From Diabrotica undecimpunctata (taxonomy: Eukaryota > Arthropoda > Insecta > Coleoptera > Chrysomelidae), in the NCBI RefSeq assembly GCF_040954645.1, contig NC_092808.1:19411383-19475382 (forward strand): a stretch of DNA of 64,000 bases. The letters run 5' to 3'. Of this stretch, positions 48,601-61,600 are shown piece by piece. Below the pieces are notes generated by a model that worked only from the letters and a program-made list of their open reading frames with translations, searched no databases and was not told the origin of the DNA. Position numbers and translations under genes: made by a program. How positions within the stretch are numbered: the first letter of the stretch is position 1; each line of letters starts with the position of its first letter.

Positions 48601-50990
48601 TTCTTTTTCATGTTGTGTTTGTTGTGTTCTGTATTGTAAAAAGGCTTTTTACGAATGGAACTTGTAAGTAGCGGGCTTGGTCCAACCGGCATTCACAAAG
48701 GTCGGAGATCCTTCTGACATTACTGCTTTGTAGCCACCACTTAGCCTGGGGGAGCGGCAACATGCATATATTGTCGTTTCCGTTAACAAACCCCATCCTT
48801 GAAGAGAAAGTAGAGCCTAAACGAGGTAAAAACGTGATCCTCCTCCTCTACATACATATATCAGAGTTTGATGTTAACATTGGGAGTAAACTAAATGTAA
48901 GACCAAATACTTATCATCTAGGGATAGTATCCTGGCTTTTTTATCCTAACGGTTTACTGTGGAATTACTAAAAGGAGAATTTTACTATCATCGTTGCATG
49001 TGGTTGTTTTTTTTTTAGAGACTGTTTCATATATTGGAAGAGTTTGTTAACTGTCTCAGTACAGCGGACCGTTTATTATTCAAATAAACATTATTGTTAA
49101 TAAACATCTCGTTTGGTTAGTGCTATTGATTGTTAGTGATTGTAGATTATGTAAGGTGTGATAGGCTATTTAGTACCTTTGCTCCTCGACCTAATACTAC
49201 TAATAATATTCAATTTACCATTATATACCTACCATTAATATTAATAATTTTTAAAAGTCTACCTACAAGAACATCATCCCCTTCTCAAGCTGTATAGTTC
49301 AATACTCGATTTCCTATCGCCCCTTCTTGACAGGGTAGAAAAAGAGCCAGACGACTGCAACTTCTACAAAGACCTTGAGTTAGTGAGTGACGTGAACGAC
49401 AGGAGGTCGCATTCGATCAGTATCGCCTTTGATAATGTCTGCTGCAGTTGCAGATGAAACGTTGAAGAAATAATTGTAGACTACGACTTATAAACACCGA
49501 ATTCAAAGTACCATTACAAAATGCCGGCCGCGAATAAAAGTTATACAGATTTATTTAGAATTTAGTTATTTAAAGTGTATTTTTTACATGAATAATGCAT
49601 ATTAGCATTAAATTTATAAATAAACAGCAGTTTAACTAAACAGTTGTGGTAAAAATTTGTTAAATCGGTTTATCTTCTTCCAGCAGGTTTCACTTCCGCC
49701 ACCAGCACCTCGTATATTGAATATTTTTTAATAACAGTCGTTAGAATTCTTCAGCCGGGTCATTAATTCGCCATCATGCTCTTAAGAATTTTTCTGTTGT
49801 TATTTTTTACTTAACGAATATTAAAATAATGTGAATAATGTTATGCAAATAATAACGAAGTTCCTATCATTTGAATTTGTACAGTCGCCTCCTCGTTGCT
49901 ATAAAACACACCTGCGCATACTAATGCGCAATCAAACAATTATTTCAAGAGAGAATTAGAATAAAAATTCAGTTTAACCCCGAAATATGTACATTTTTAC
50001 TTTCAAATGTAAATTTTCCAATTTGCATCGCCGCTAGCAGCCCCGCTTATTTGTCGTATTTATTTCCATATTATTAATGTTTTATTTAAATAACGTCAAT
50101 TGTACGGATAGAGAGAATGTACATCGAATATTCGTATTCTAATTTTGGTAAAACGGACGGAGCGACGATTTTTATAAAGACGACACTAAAATGTACATTT
50201 TGCAGTTAGTTTTGGGACTTAATTGGACCGCTAAATATTATTTATTCAGCCTTAAATTTGGTTTTAAAAGCCTTGCGGAGTGGCTAATCAAAATCCCAAG
50301 CATTTTTCATTAATGGTTTGTATTATATTCCATCGAAACACATTCCATTGAATGCTAAAGCTGAGATTGGCAAGGAATATTTGAAATCTCTTTTAAATAT
50401 CTGATTATAATAAAAATGACATTTTACGTTGGTTTTGATGTTTCAATTTCCACTCCGGAAATCCTTTTCAGAAAAAGATTATTTTAAAAATAAAGAGATT
50501 ATTTTAATCTGTTGAGGAAATTCTAATGGTGGGAATTTCACCCTCGGCTTGATATCAAATTCCGATTTTGATGTTTTTGTTAATATAGTTAAATAACAAG
50601 TACTTACCTATTTAATAATAGTTTTTTGACAACCGTTTTATATTTTGACACTTTTTTAATAAACAAACAGGTAATAGGCAAAGTACATAAAATTAAATAG
50701 TATATATAAAATGATCCACATTGTTTTTTTAAAGGTCGATTATGTTTAGTGGAGAAGAAACAAAGACAGGTTAATTTTTACTATTTAATTATTTAATAAA
50801 TAAGCAAAAATTATTAGTGTAATATACTTTTGGAATCAGATGTTGATAGCCTTTCAAATGAAGTGTCTCATGACCCCTTTGGTATTTAAAAAAACTGAGG
50901 GTGTGGCTGCCACTTGATGGGAGTTCATTGAAATACCGAATCTTTGATATCGTTAGATATTAAAACAAGTTAATAAATCCACGTGTATGA
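48601..50990. other. mostly anonymous, comparatively repeat-poor
   Basis: The 48608-48796 minus frame (VRRISDLCECRLDQARYLQV) may be leader or ORF1 text of a LINE, but I cannot place it. From about 49.3 to 50.4 kb I see no transposon motif. A LINE/Penelope-like repeat word returns at 50441. Confidence 0.4.
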
Positions 50991-51004
50991 TTTACAAAAT
51001 ACAC

Positions 51005-51145
51005 GAGTTGACAGAAGAAATAACACAATAAAAGTAAAAGTAGAAGAAGATCTAATTGACCCTATTGAAGCTGCTGGCAATGGGATAAGACAGAGAGATT
51101 CTCTGAGTCCTCTATTGTACACCCTGAATATAGATGAATAAAATA
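51005..51145 (+). pseudogene. family 3 LINE fragment, plus strand
   Basis: RRNNTIKVKVEEDLIDPIEA then GNGIRQRDSLSPLLYTL is the same RT stretch as in 47240-48600 but in opposite orientation, placed next to the end of copy 2. Confidence 0.7.
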
Positions 51146-51149
51146 AAAA

Positions 51150-51879
51150 AAGTCTTCTTCTTCTTCTTCCTACTTTTCGGTTTTTGCCTCAATTAACGTT
51201 ATCTGACCATCTTTTCCTCGGTCGTCCCAATGATCTTCTTCCATTTGGCGATTTGTCTCTTGCTACTCGTACTATTCTATTTTCTGTCATTCTTTCGATG
51301 TGTTGATTCCATTCCACTTTTCTTCTTTTGGTCCACGCGTTTATTTCCTCTATACCACATCTCGCTCGTATTTCCTCACTTCTTACTCTGTCTCTTAGAG
51401 TTTGGTTTGTTATTTTTCGTAAGACTTTCATTTCTGTTGTTTCCAGTAGTCTTTGTGTTTTCGCCGTATCTGCTCTTGTTTCCGCTATGTACGTCATTAT
51501 CGGTCTTATTGTTGATTTATATATCCTGGTTTTCGTTTCCGTTGTGAGGTATTTGTTTCTCTAGATTGTGTTGTTGAGACATCCTGCTGCTCTGTTTGCC
51601 ATGTTCACTTGTTTTTGTACTTCTTCTTTCACTTTTCCGTAGCTTGACAGTTTTATTCCCAAGTATTCAGTTTCCATCACTTGTTCTATTATTTTGTTAT
51701 TTACGACTAGTTTACATCTTCTCGGTTCCGCTGATATCACTATCGCTTTAGTTTTCTCTGTAGAGATCTCCATGTTGTATATGAGCGCCGTATCTTTGAA
51801 TTCTTTGATTAATCTTTGTAGGTCATCTTCATTTTCGGCTGTATTATGGCGTCGTCCAAACAGCTTTTCAGTTTAGTGC
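51150..51879 (-). pseudogene. RTE-like LINE, family 3, copy 2 (C-terminal half)
   Basis: Minus strand from 51879: MEISTEKTKAIVISAEPRRC, METEYLGIKLSSYGKVKEEV, then EMKVLRKITNQTLRDRVRSE, RRKVEWNQHIERMTENRI and RRSLGRPRKRWSDNVN. This is the RT thumb to the end of pol. The (gaagaa)-type tail follows at about 51150-51165. Confidence 0.8.
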
Positions 51880-52065
51880 GTGTCTTCTAATGATTTTTGC
51901 GACCACATTGATCTATCTTATTATATTCACAGCAGCTCGAAATAGTTCAGTTGACATTAGATCAGACCATTTCCTAAGATTGGCCAGCCAGGATATACGT
52001 CTGCGTTCAGGGCCTCTCTTGCCCTCAATATTGCCTTGTAGCCTGTTCTTCAATATTAGCCTCCT
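51880..52065 (-). pseudogene. LINE C-terminal tail, family of 16932-17938
   Basis: Minus-strand GPERRRISWLANLRKWSDLM then STELFRAAVNIIR is the end of the same family as the LINE at 16932-17938, wedged between two family 3 copies. Confidence 0.65.
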
Positions 52066-52079
52066 AAATTGTTTAAATT

Positions 52080-53620
52080 ATCGCATCATCTTTTTCTTGG
52101 TTTGCCACTACTTCTTCATCCATTTGATGACTTATCTCGTGCTATTGGTACTATCCTGTCCTGTGCTATTCTACTAATGTGTTCATTCCACTCCTGTTTT
52201 CGTTTTGGCACCCATCCATTTATGTCTTCTATACTGCATGCTCTTCTTGTGTTTTCGCTTCTCTCCCTATCCAACAGACTTTTCCCTGATATTCGTCGGA
52301 ATATTTTCATCTCTGTTGTTTCTAGTAGTCGTCTCGTTATAGATGTGTCCAGGTCTTGTCTCCGCCGTGTATGTTAATATGGCTCTAATTGCTGCTTTAT
52401 AGATTCTTGTTTTTGTATCTTGTCTTAGGAGTTTGTTCTTCCAGATTGTGTCATTAGGAGATCCCGCCGCTTTACTTGCTTTTAAGCTTTGTTGTCTTTA
52501 TTATTTTCCCATCAATTTCGATTTTACATCGTAGTGGGTATTTATTGTTGTCATACATTTGGTTTTTTCTGCTGATATTATTATATTGTATTTCTTTGCT
52601 GTTGTATTGAAGATGTGTTTTAATATCTTTGGAGCTCGTCTTCTGTCTCGGCAATTAATGCTTCGTCGTCTGCATAACATAATATTTGGATTTCTTTGTT
52701 CCCCATTCTGTAACCATGACCTTTACGTACTGCTTGTATTATTTCGTCCATTAATATATTAAAGAGAAGTGGGTTTAACGAGTCACCCTGTCTGACTCCC
52801 CTTTGTACTGGTATACACTGTGTTATTTTTCCATTTATCTTTGCCTGTATTCGATTATGGAAGTAGATGTTTCCGATGGTTTAAAATTGATTGTTATATT
52901 TCTTTTATACAGTAGGTGTAAAACGTCTTCGACTTGAATGCGATCGAAAGCCTTTGTCAGGTCTATAACACACAGATATTCTGGTTTATTGTACTCGATG
53001 GCCTTTTCTGTGATTTGTCTTAGTACAAATACGGCGTCTACGCAGGATCTTCCGGATCTGAATCCTTGTTGCTCATCTGATAAAGTTGTTATTTTATTGA
53101 TTTTGTGGGTTAGGACTTTTGTAGTAAGGCGCGGTGTTCAGTAGATTTATACCTATATGATTGTTGGGGTCTTCTTTATCTCCTTTCTTAAACATTGATA
53201 TCATTTTTTCCTCATTTCCTTCAAGCTAATTCGCTTAATGGTCATAGTTATAACTCTTTGTTTGTTATTTCTGGGCCGTAGAGATTGTCAATCGGTTTTC
53301 TTGCTGTATCTTCGAATAATTCTTGCATGTACTCTTTCCATCTTCTTAATTTCTCCAATTGTAGTCAATATCTGGCCTTCGTCTACGACTATGTCTGTAT
53401 TGCGTTGTTTTCTGGTGTTCTGTCCCTCTTTAATCTTTTTGTGTACAAAGAAATCGTCATGTTTGCGTTGTAATGCTTTAATTTTCGGACAGTTCTCTAT
53501 CAGCCTACTTCTTTGCTCTTTTTTTAGGCTTTCAAATAATAATATAATAAATATAATAATCAAATAAATACTCTTGTATTGTATAAACTCAGTATGCGTT
53601 TTTTTTTCACACTGCATACA
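52080..53620 (-). pseudogene. RTE-like LINE, family 3, copy 3
   Basis: Minus strand from about 53617: RRYSKKTD-type linker, AIEYNKPEYLCVIDLTKAFD-like text at 53000-52920, then GDSLNPLLFNILMDEIIQ-like text near 52760. MKIFRRISGKSLLDRERSEN and KRKQEWNEHISRIAQDRIVP follow, down to about 52080. It is heavily frameshifted but keeps the order of the family. Confidence 0.7.
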
Positions 53621-54479
53621 CTAAAAAAGAAGAGTGCATGACGTGAAAATCCTACATGCATTTTGGAGATGAATACTAACATTTACTATTTATTTTTACG
53701 CATTTACGGAAATAACTACCATTACCATTTTTTTTTCCTAGTTTACTAAATTAGGTTTTTGAAAATCATTTATTTTTTTTCTGTGTAAAAATGTTATTCC
53801 AAAACTCTCTAAGTATTGTTTTACTTAAGATTATTTACTACACCTGGGAAAATTATTTGAAAGTACCAGGCCGTTTATGGCATCATTATTTATATCCCTA
53901 ATACATTTTTTATATTGTAAATTTTTTATTGTGTAGCTAGAGAAAACAGTATATCTAACGTAGCATACGCCCTGTATATTTCACGTCCGCTGATATGAAA
54001 AGTTCTTATCTACATCTCAACCAAAAAAGTACGGACCCATAGTCGAGTTAGGTACCATTTATCCAAGTAAGCAGTACCCAAGTGCACACAGCTGTCTCGC
54101 ATAGGGGGCACTCAACTTTTGTGTACTCAGGTGAATCCACAATGAAAGAGGTTGCGAGAGGTAGAAAGAATAATAAATAGGTCCAGTTTCAATTTGGGCC
54201 TTTTTCCTTTTTATGCCGGCCGTATATATCGATTTACCAGAAACCAGAATAGCTTTTGACGTATTTATTGCATATTTTGGATATATGTATCCGGGATAAT
54301 GAAGTTTTAAAAATATTCACAATAAAAGCATTTCCAACTTTGTTTGTCATTTTTAAGTAAGTTATGTAATAGAGAGTTAGTATTTGTTGTAATTTGTGCA
54401 ATAATATTTGTATTTTCTGAAGTTCTAAGGCTGTATGCAATATAATAGCATTATATACTGCTGTAAATCATGACAAAAA
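53621..54479. other. no gene recognised
   Basis: AT-rich with a GC-richer patch at 53945-54150, with words such as cgccctgtatatttcacg that recall insect transposon ends, but no defined element. Confidence 0.35.
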
Positions 54480-56075
54480 TATAGAAATGTATAAATACCA
54501 ATGGATGACAATGGAATAATGCCAAAGAAGAATGGGTGAACAGTAGATGTGAGGAACTGAGAGAATTACTAAAACAACATGACTACTTCAATGCATACAA
54601 AAAGATTACGGAAGTCACAAATATGAAGAAAAAATTTACTACAACAACTCTAGTAGATGATAACAACCAAAAAGTATCTAGGCCAGAAAATGTAGGAAAT
54701 ATATGGGAAAAATACATCGAAGATCTGTTTGATGACGAAAGAACAAAACCCCAAATTAATATAGTACAAGACACAATACTTGATATATTAACATCGGAAG
54801 TTACAAAAACAATCAATACGGCAAAGCCACGAAAGGTCTCAGGTCCAGATGAGATATATGTAGAGATGATAAAACTTATCAATGAAGAAAATCTTCAGTC
54901 CTTAACACTACTATTTAACAAAATATATACCACTTGAATCTAAAGTAAATAGATGCTCACAATTCAGATTAATTAGCCTGATAAGCCATTTTCTGAAAAT
55001 TTTACTCAAAATTTTACATCAATGTATATACACAGAATGCGAAAGAAATCTGAGCGACAATCAATTTGGATTTCGTATGGGGCTTGGTACGAGAGAGACA
55101 TTATTTGGCGTCCAGATATTACTACAAAAATGCCGAGATCAGCGAAAAGACGTGTTTCTCTGTTTTATCGACTACGAAAAAGCGTTTGATCGAGTAAAAC
55201 ATACAGAACTCATAGAAACCCTAACACAACATGGTATAGACCATAACACGGTGGCGTTGATTAAAATAGACGATCGTATAACAGCAGAAAAGTCAATAAA
55301 AAGAGGTGTTCGCCAGGGCTGTATACTTTCTCCACTATTGTTTAATAAATATATATTCCGAAAAGATGTTCCAAAATACCCTCGAAAATATTGAAGAAGG
55401 AATAAAAATCAACGGAGAAATATGTAAACAACTTCAGATACGCAGACGACACCATCATTATTGCGGACAGTGCTGAGGGTTTGCAACGACTTTTGAATGC
55501 CATAATTAGAGAGGGAGATAGCTTGGGGCTGAATGTAAACACAAATAAAACAAAAATACTTAATGGCCGTTACACGTGCACCAAATACCGACATTAATAT
55601 TCGTATCTACAACAAACAGATAGAACCAAAAATTCTAGTATCTTGGTTGCTGGATAACAAACGATCTTGACTACGAAGTTCAAATACGTGCTCGTATAGA
55701 GTATGCTAGGTCCGCTTTTCAAAAAATGAAAAAATTCCTAATAAACTCTACCTTATGGTTTGATATCCGATATCAATTTGTAAAAACATTCATTTATTCC
55801 ATATAGGAAGTGGAAACATGGACTCTCGGAATCACAAGTATGAGACGTGTAGAAGGCTTTGAGATGTGGGTTTTTTGAGGACTGATAATGGAAGGGAAAC
55901 TGGAAGGAAGAAGCAGTCCAGGAAGAAGAAAATGCTCCTGGCTGAAAAATGTAAGAGACTGGACAGGCATGGACACACATTCGATACTAAGAACAGCTCA
56001 AGATAGAGAGCAATTTGCTGTAGTTATAGCCAACCTTCAGTAATGGAGAGGGCACCTTAAAAAGAAGATAAATAT
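54480..56075 (+). pseudogene. RTE-like LINE, long copy of the 16932 family
   Basis: VNSRCEELRELLKQHDYFNA, VSGPDEIYVEMIKLI, NQFGFRMGLGTRETLFGVQI-like text, FLCFIDYEKAFDRVKHTELI and KRGVRQGCILSPLLFNKYI appear in order. A frame-shifted YADD region (QIRRRHHHY in one frame) follows near 55440. The C-terminal ARIEYARSAFQKMKKFLINS and GRRKCSWLKNVRDW come next, with AQDREQFAVVIANLQ before the tail. It covers most of the RT and C-terminal part, with about five frame breaks. Confidence 0.8.
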
Positions 56076-56286
56076 TAAAAAAATCTACATGAAAAAAAAT
56101 GTACCAATTGATTTGACGTCATAGTTTGCTAAGATTTTGCTATTCGATCTGTAACATTTATAATATATGATAAGAAAGCTTTACCTTTTGGGTTTTGTTT
56201 GATTATTCTAAGCGGTTGACGTTTTATTGGACGTATAGATCGCTTGGTGTCGTTTCATATAAGGTCCACGTGTTCGCATAAATGTG

Positions 56287-56610
56287 CTTGAAAAGGAAGG
56301 TATTTGATGAGTGTGAGCTTCCGGTTCAAACATATGGAGCAGAAACAGTGACCCTTACCAGAAAAGTAATCAATATAATACAAGTGGCACAGAAAGTTTC
56401 AAATCAAATCAGAGACCCTCAGAGACAGAGTTTCAAATCAAATAGGTAGGATAAAAATTGGTGTTACCAACGCAGTTAAAATAATTACAACGCTGAAACG
56501 GGGTAGGCCATGCTGTCAGAGCAGAGATGAAAGATGTACCAAGACACGATACTTAATCGAGGACGTCCTCCAACAAGATGGTCGGACGACATCAGCACAT
56601 TCAACACAGC
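56287..56610 (+). pseudogene. RTE-like LINE C-terminal fragment
   Basis: LKRKVFDECELPVQTYGAET and VTLTRKVINI, then RGRPPTRWSDDISTFNTAGF. This is the same broad group as 23265-23790, with a deletion in the middle. Confidence 0.65.
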
Positions 56611-56667
56611 GGGATTTAAAGTGCTAAAGACCTGAAGTAATGAGTAAAATGGAATTAAAAAAGAGGT

Positions 56668-56970
56668 TAATCTTTGTAAATGGGTATATTTTATAAAAAC
56701 CCTTAAAAGGGCTACATTAAAAACACTAACGTTTTCGGAACAACAGTTCTATCATCAGGTTAAAAATACAGGTTACCATGCCTGAGCCATCAAAATATTT
56801 GGGTAAAAACCCTTTAAAATATATTATGTTACCAAAGATTGTACATGATGTTGATAATATTATTTGATGTTTAATATTTTAATTAAATTTTACTTCAGGT
56901 AACATACACCCATGCTTTAAGTGAGTTCCAGTGTCCGGAGAGTAAACCTCTTCAAACGGACTTCAGCTGG
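56668..56970 (-). repeat. dispersed repeat with hammerhead-like core, copy 2
   Basis: It is the inverted counterpart of 36005-36372. The hammerhead-like core lies at 56733-56758 on the minus strand. Confidence 0.7.
56733..56758 (-). ncRNA. hammerhead-like core motif (candidate)
   Basis: On the minus strand CTGATGA, a hairpin with GAAC/GTTC pairing around TGTT, then GAAA. The stem sequence differs from copy 1 while pairing is kept. Confidence 0.35.
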
Positions 56971-57759
56971 TAGTCCGTTTGAAATTTCCTTCTTTGTCTT
57001 TCTGATCAGGATGTCATTGCCACTTCCATAGTTTTTTCAACGTAATCACTTTAGCGTAAACAGTTTTCTAGTTGTATCTTCAGTGCCACAAGTTTCGTAT
57101 CTGCTTGGTGAAATTCGTCCACTCTCACAGCGCTTTTTGCTTTAATGTCTGTCTATAAACTCCGAATATAATGCACAATTACTGCTTAAAGTATGAAGTA
57201 TTGAAATAGCTGGTTAATTAATTAAAATAATAAATGAAAAAATAAAATATGTGATTGTGAAATAGGGAAAAAACTTAGCATAACTCATAAATTATTATCA
57301 ATTCATAAAAAACTCAATTACCTTTTGAATACTGTATCTGGCAGAAATATGAAAGGCAGCCTCTGGTCAAAAGTTTTGACGCATTCATCGATTATAACTG
57401 GTCTCTGATGCTATACCGGTCTTATCACCTCGAGTACTTGTTAACTACTGCCTGGTTTTATGGGGATGGACCAATACCATTAACTAGGTTGTCGAGAGAT
57501 ATTTTCTGACAAAAAACCGTCATACATTAAAGTTTTTGTATTGGGTATGCATTCTCATTTAGAAATGCAATAAATTAGATAAAAGCCTCAAACAGTTGAT
57601 ATTTTAAAAGCGTATTGTGCTTTCGGAGTTAAAATTAATATTTTTCCGAAAACGTTTGGGGATTTAGACAAGTGGTTTCTCAGATCTTGACAACATAATA
57701 GGAATCAGCCAATTTGAACGTGAGAATAAAAAAAATTACTATAATAACAATAACTAAGC
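56971..57759. other. no gene recognised
   Basis: AT-rich. No transposon motif found. Confidence 0.45.
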
Positions 57760-58600
57760 AAGAATTCATAAATTAAAAAAAAGTCAATACGAATTAAAAT
57801 TCACTTGGGTAAAAGCTCATATAGGACTTCGTGGCAATGAAGTTGCAGACTCCTTAGCCAAAGAAAGCGTTACAACTGGAGAGCATATCAACAACAATTT
57901 AGATGGTCAAGAATATTTAATGATATCTAAGAGTAGTTTTAAGGCAAAATGGGAATTGCATTGGAAAAACTATTGCTCTAATAACCTCACACGATATACA
58001 CTATTACATCCAAGTATTCCGACAGATTTGTGGCACCAAGAATTTGATTTTACAAGAAATGATATTGTGACCATTTGTAGGCTAAAATTCGGACATGCAA
58101 GCTTCCCTCAACACTTATATAAAATCGGTGTAGTCAACACTGAACTTTGTGAAACTTGCAATGTGGTTTGCGACTTAGATCACATTTTTTATGCTTCTAG
58201 TAAATTTGAAATACAAAGACAAGAACTTATTAATAGTTTATTATTGCAAAAATTATACCCCCCTTTCAATCTATTTTATTTGATATCATTAAATATGTAC
58301 AAGGTATATAAAATTATTCTTAAGTTTATTAAAATGTGTAACTTAAAACTTTAGTGTAGGTGTTAAGCTCGTTACCTCTGTTGAATCGCCAAATATTTTA
58401 CCTTTTTACTTATGCTTTCCGTGGTCTACACTTTCTGTCTGCGAGTCACCTTGAATGACCCCTAGATGCGAAAAGTAATTCTAGTTCCTCTCCCATCGTA
58501 GTCTTCTTTTAATTTCCAGAATTGTAGTGTATTTAGTTTAGTTAGAATAGGTTAATTTAAGTGAATGTTATTACACATTTGCTGCTGGCTGGATGGTAAA
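57760..58600 (+). pseudogene. I-type LINE end: RNase H and cysteine motif
   Basis: A frame beginning near 57785 reads LKFTWVKAHIGLRGNEVADS then LAKES, the RNase H end with the conserved 'HxGxxGNExADxLA' motif. The 144-codon frame ending at 58354 continues to FTRNDIVTICRLKFGHASFP and CETCNVVCDLDHIFY, a CxxC...H knuckle typical of I-clade LINE tails. The first part shares one frame with it. About 240 bases of 3' untranslated sequence follow. Confidence 0.7.
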
Positions 58601-58604
58601 GATA

Positions 58605-61600
58605 TACAGATTGAACGAATTTAAAACGGAACATACGAAATCAATGTATTTCGGCTCAACTCCGCTCTAGGTGGTTGGCCAACAAAAGGTTGGCAAATAA
58701 TTATATTATAAAAATCCAATACTTCAGCGGACTGCTGGATTCGGAACTCATTCAAGAACAAGTCAAAACTCCACCCAAATAGGTTGCCTAGAATCACTGA
58801 AAAAACTAGACTAAACAAGCAGTTATTATGCTGTCAAACCACTTATCGCTTCCTTATAGTCCAAGAGATAGAGCCGAAATTTTGAACTGATCAGTAATAT
58901 GACATTTATCTATTGGAATATATTCATTGTAACTGGGATAAGACTTTGCCTTACAGGCGGACGTCCCTCGTGGTACAGGGGGTGGCTATACAGGGATGAA
59001 GTTGTCATTTTTTTCGGAAAAATTAACGATCAATGATATGGCTGAAAATTTGCCCAGAGTAAGATCTTGGTATAACTAGACGAAATCCCAAAGGGCGGAC
59101 GCGAGAGTGGATACATAAGGTGTGCCGGACAGGGGTGAAATTGCAATTTTTTGGGGAAAAATTAACGATAAGTAATATGTCCGCCATTTTCATGGCTCAT
59201 TATTTAGCCCCTAAAAACTTTAAATCCAAAAGGGCGGATAGCTGGGTTGGTACAGAGAGCCACAAAACGGGGTCAAATGTACCACTTGCCTGCGCATTTT
59301 AGGTCTCGGTAACAATTTTCAAACTGATTTTATTATGATATTTTTATACCTATTGATTTGAAAATTTGTATGCTCACTTCTGTTACTATTCTGAGAAGCG
59401 TCAAGTAGAGTTTTCCTCAAAATTTTCCAAAAAAAATTTCCGTAAATGAAAATTTTCGTAATTTTTTGAGGTAAAATCTAATTTGTAGAATCCTTTCGAT
59501 TTTCTGTAAGTTATACCATGATTTGTTTTCCAAAAATATTCAAACGATTTTCCGATAAGAAAAAAAAAATTAGAAAAACTTTTCTAAAACATTTGATAAA
59601 ACTCTACGTCATCGTCTGAATCTTTTATAGAATATTTTGTAGTTTTAAAATGATATTATGATAATGTTTTTTTTTTCAAACTAAAGTCATATTTACTTTA
59701 CAAATCACATTTTTTTCTTAAATATAAATATTTTACGAATTAATTTTTAATTGAATAAATGTTTGATATTTGATATTTTATTAAATTAAAGTAATTTTAT
59801 AATGTTAACTATTAAATATTTTTGGTATAACAAATAGTAATTTTACTTATTTTTTATTACAATAAAAAGGTTTTTAAATTTATATTGCATAAATAATGAT
59901 TGTTCAGATATAAGAAAAATTTGATTTATTATTACATTAATAATCAATTACAAAATATATTATTTCTATTTATCAATAGGTAAAATTCAATTTGTAGAAT
60001 TCCTTTAACATTTTACAAATAATTATTAATAAAAATCAATTTAATAGTGGAATTATCAATTTTTTAAGTTTTGAAATTTACTTTGTAGATATTTTCAATA
60101 TTTTTGTTAACTTTCAAATTGATTGTTGCGCGTTCATTTAGATCAGTAATTCTAGACGCATGCGCTAAATGTAATAAGTATCAAGATGCTTTTATTCAAC
60201 TTGGTGAAACTGACTTCGATTGTAATGAAGTTTTTGAAACCTTAGAAACTTTCATATGTCACTTATATGGAACAGGACTGACGAGAACAATTCCAAAAAG
60301 AAAAGTAAACGATGTCAGAGTTTCACTATTTAACCGGCAGTATAAGTTGCATGATGTGAACGAGCCTTAAAAAAAAAACTAAAAAATTTTGATGCTTCAA
60401 GCTTACCACCATGTCAAGATGAATTACACCAACATCTACTGCGAGCTCATTATATTTCAAATATTTGGACAAATGCTCATAAAAAAGTACCAACAGCATT
60501 GATTGTTGAAGAACATGGTTGGGAGTTTGAAGATGAAACATATAAATTCAAATGATTTAGTGGACCTCAGATGCCAGAATCAGTTCGAGAAGTAGTGATT
60601 GAAAATGAAGCAGATAATGAATGTGATATTATTGAAAGTGAAAGTGACGAAGATGATGAATGTGATGACATCAGTGAGAGTGAGAAAAATGACGAAATTT
60701 TTAAAGTTTTTCTAAATTTTTTTTTCTTATCGGAAAAATCGTTTGAAAATTTTTGGAAAAAAATCATGGTATAACTGGCAGAAAATCGAAAGGATTCTAC
60801 AAATTAGATTTTACCCCAAAAAATTACGAAAATTTTCATTTACGGAAATTTTTTTGGAAAATTTTGAGGAAAACTCTACTTGACGCTTTTCAGAATAGTA
60901 ACAGAAGTGAGCATACAAATTTTCAAATCAATCGGTATAAAAATATCATAATAAAATCAGTTTGAAAATTGTTACCGAGACCTAAAATGCGCAGGCAAGT
61001 GGTACATTTGACCCCGTTTTATGGCTCTCTGTACCAACCCAGCTGTCCGCCCTTTTATATTTAGAGTTTTTAGGGGCTAAATAATGAGCCATGAAAATGG
61101 CGGACATATTACTTATCGTTAATTTTTCCCCAAAAAATTGCAACCTCACCCCTGTCCGCCACCCCTTATGTATCCACTCTCGCGTCCGCCCTTTGGGATT
61201 TCGTCTAGTTATACCAAGATCTTACTCTGGGCAAATTTTCAGCCATATTATCGATCGTTAATTTTTCAGAAAAAAATGACAACTTCATCCCTGTATAGCC
61301 ACCCCCTGTACCACGAGGGGCGTCCGCCTGTAAGGCAAAGTCTTAACCCAGTTACAATGAATATATTCCAATAGAGAAATGTCATATTACTGATCAGTTC
61401 AAAATTTCGGCTCTATCTCTCCGACTATTAGGCAAGTTTCTCTTTCCTTTAAAGGAGACAGATAGTTGAACGATATTTTATACAATGTCTATCACCGGGT
61501 ATGGATTTATTTTTGTCCAAGTTTTATATTGGTCCACTATTTCAAATGCAGTTCCAACAGACATATATTAAATTGTATGTTCCGTTTTAAATTGGTTCAA

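Noticed and set aside
47966..53567. Many plus-strand Phe/Leu/Ser-rich frames (for example 48289-48525, 51230-51547, 53238-53567)
   Set aside because: Each is the complement of a family 3 LINE copy on the minus strand. No independent coding evidence.
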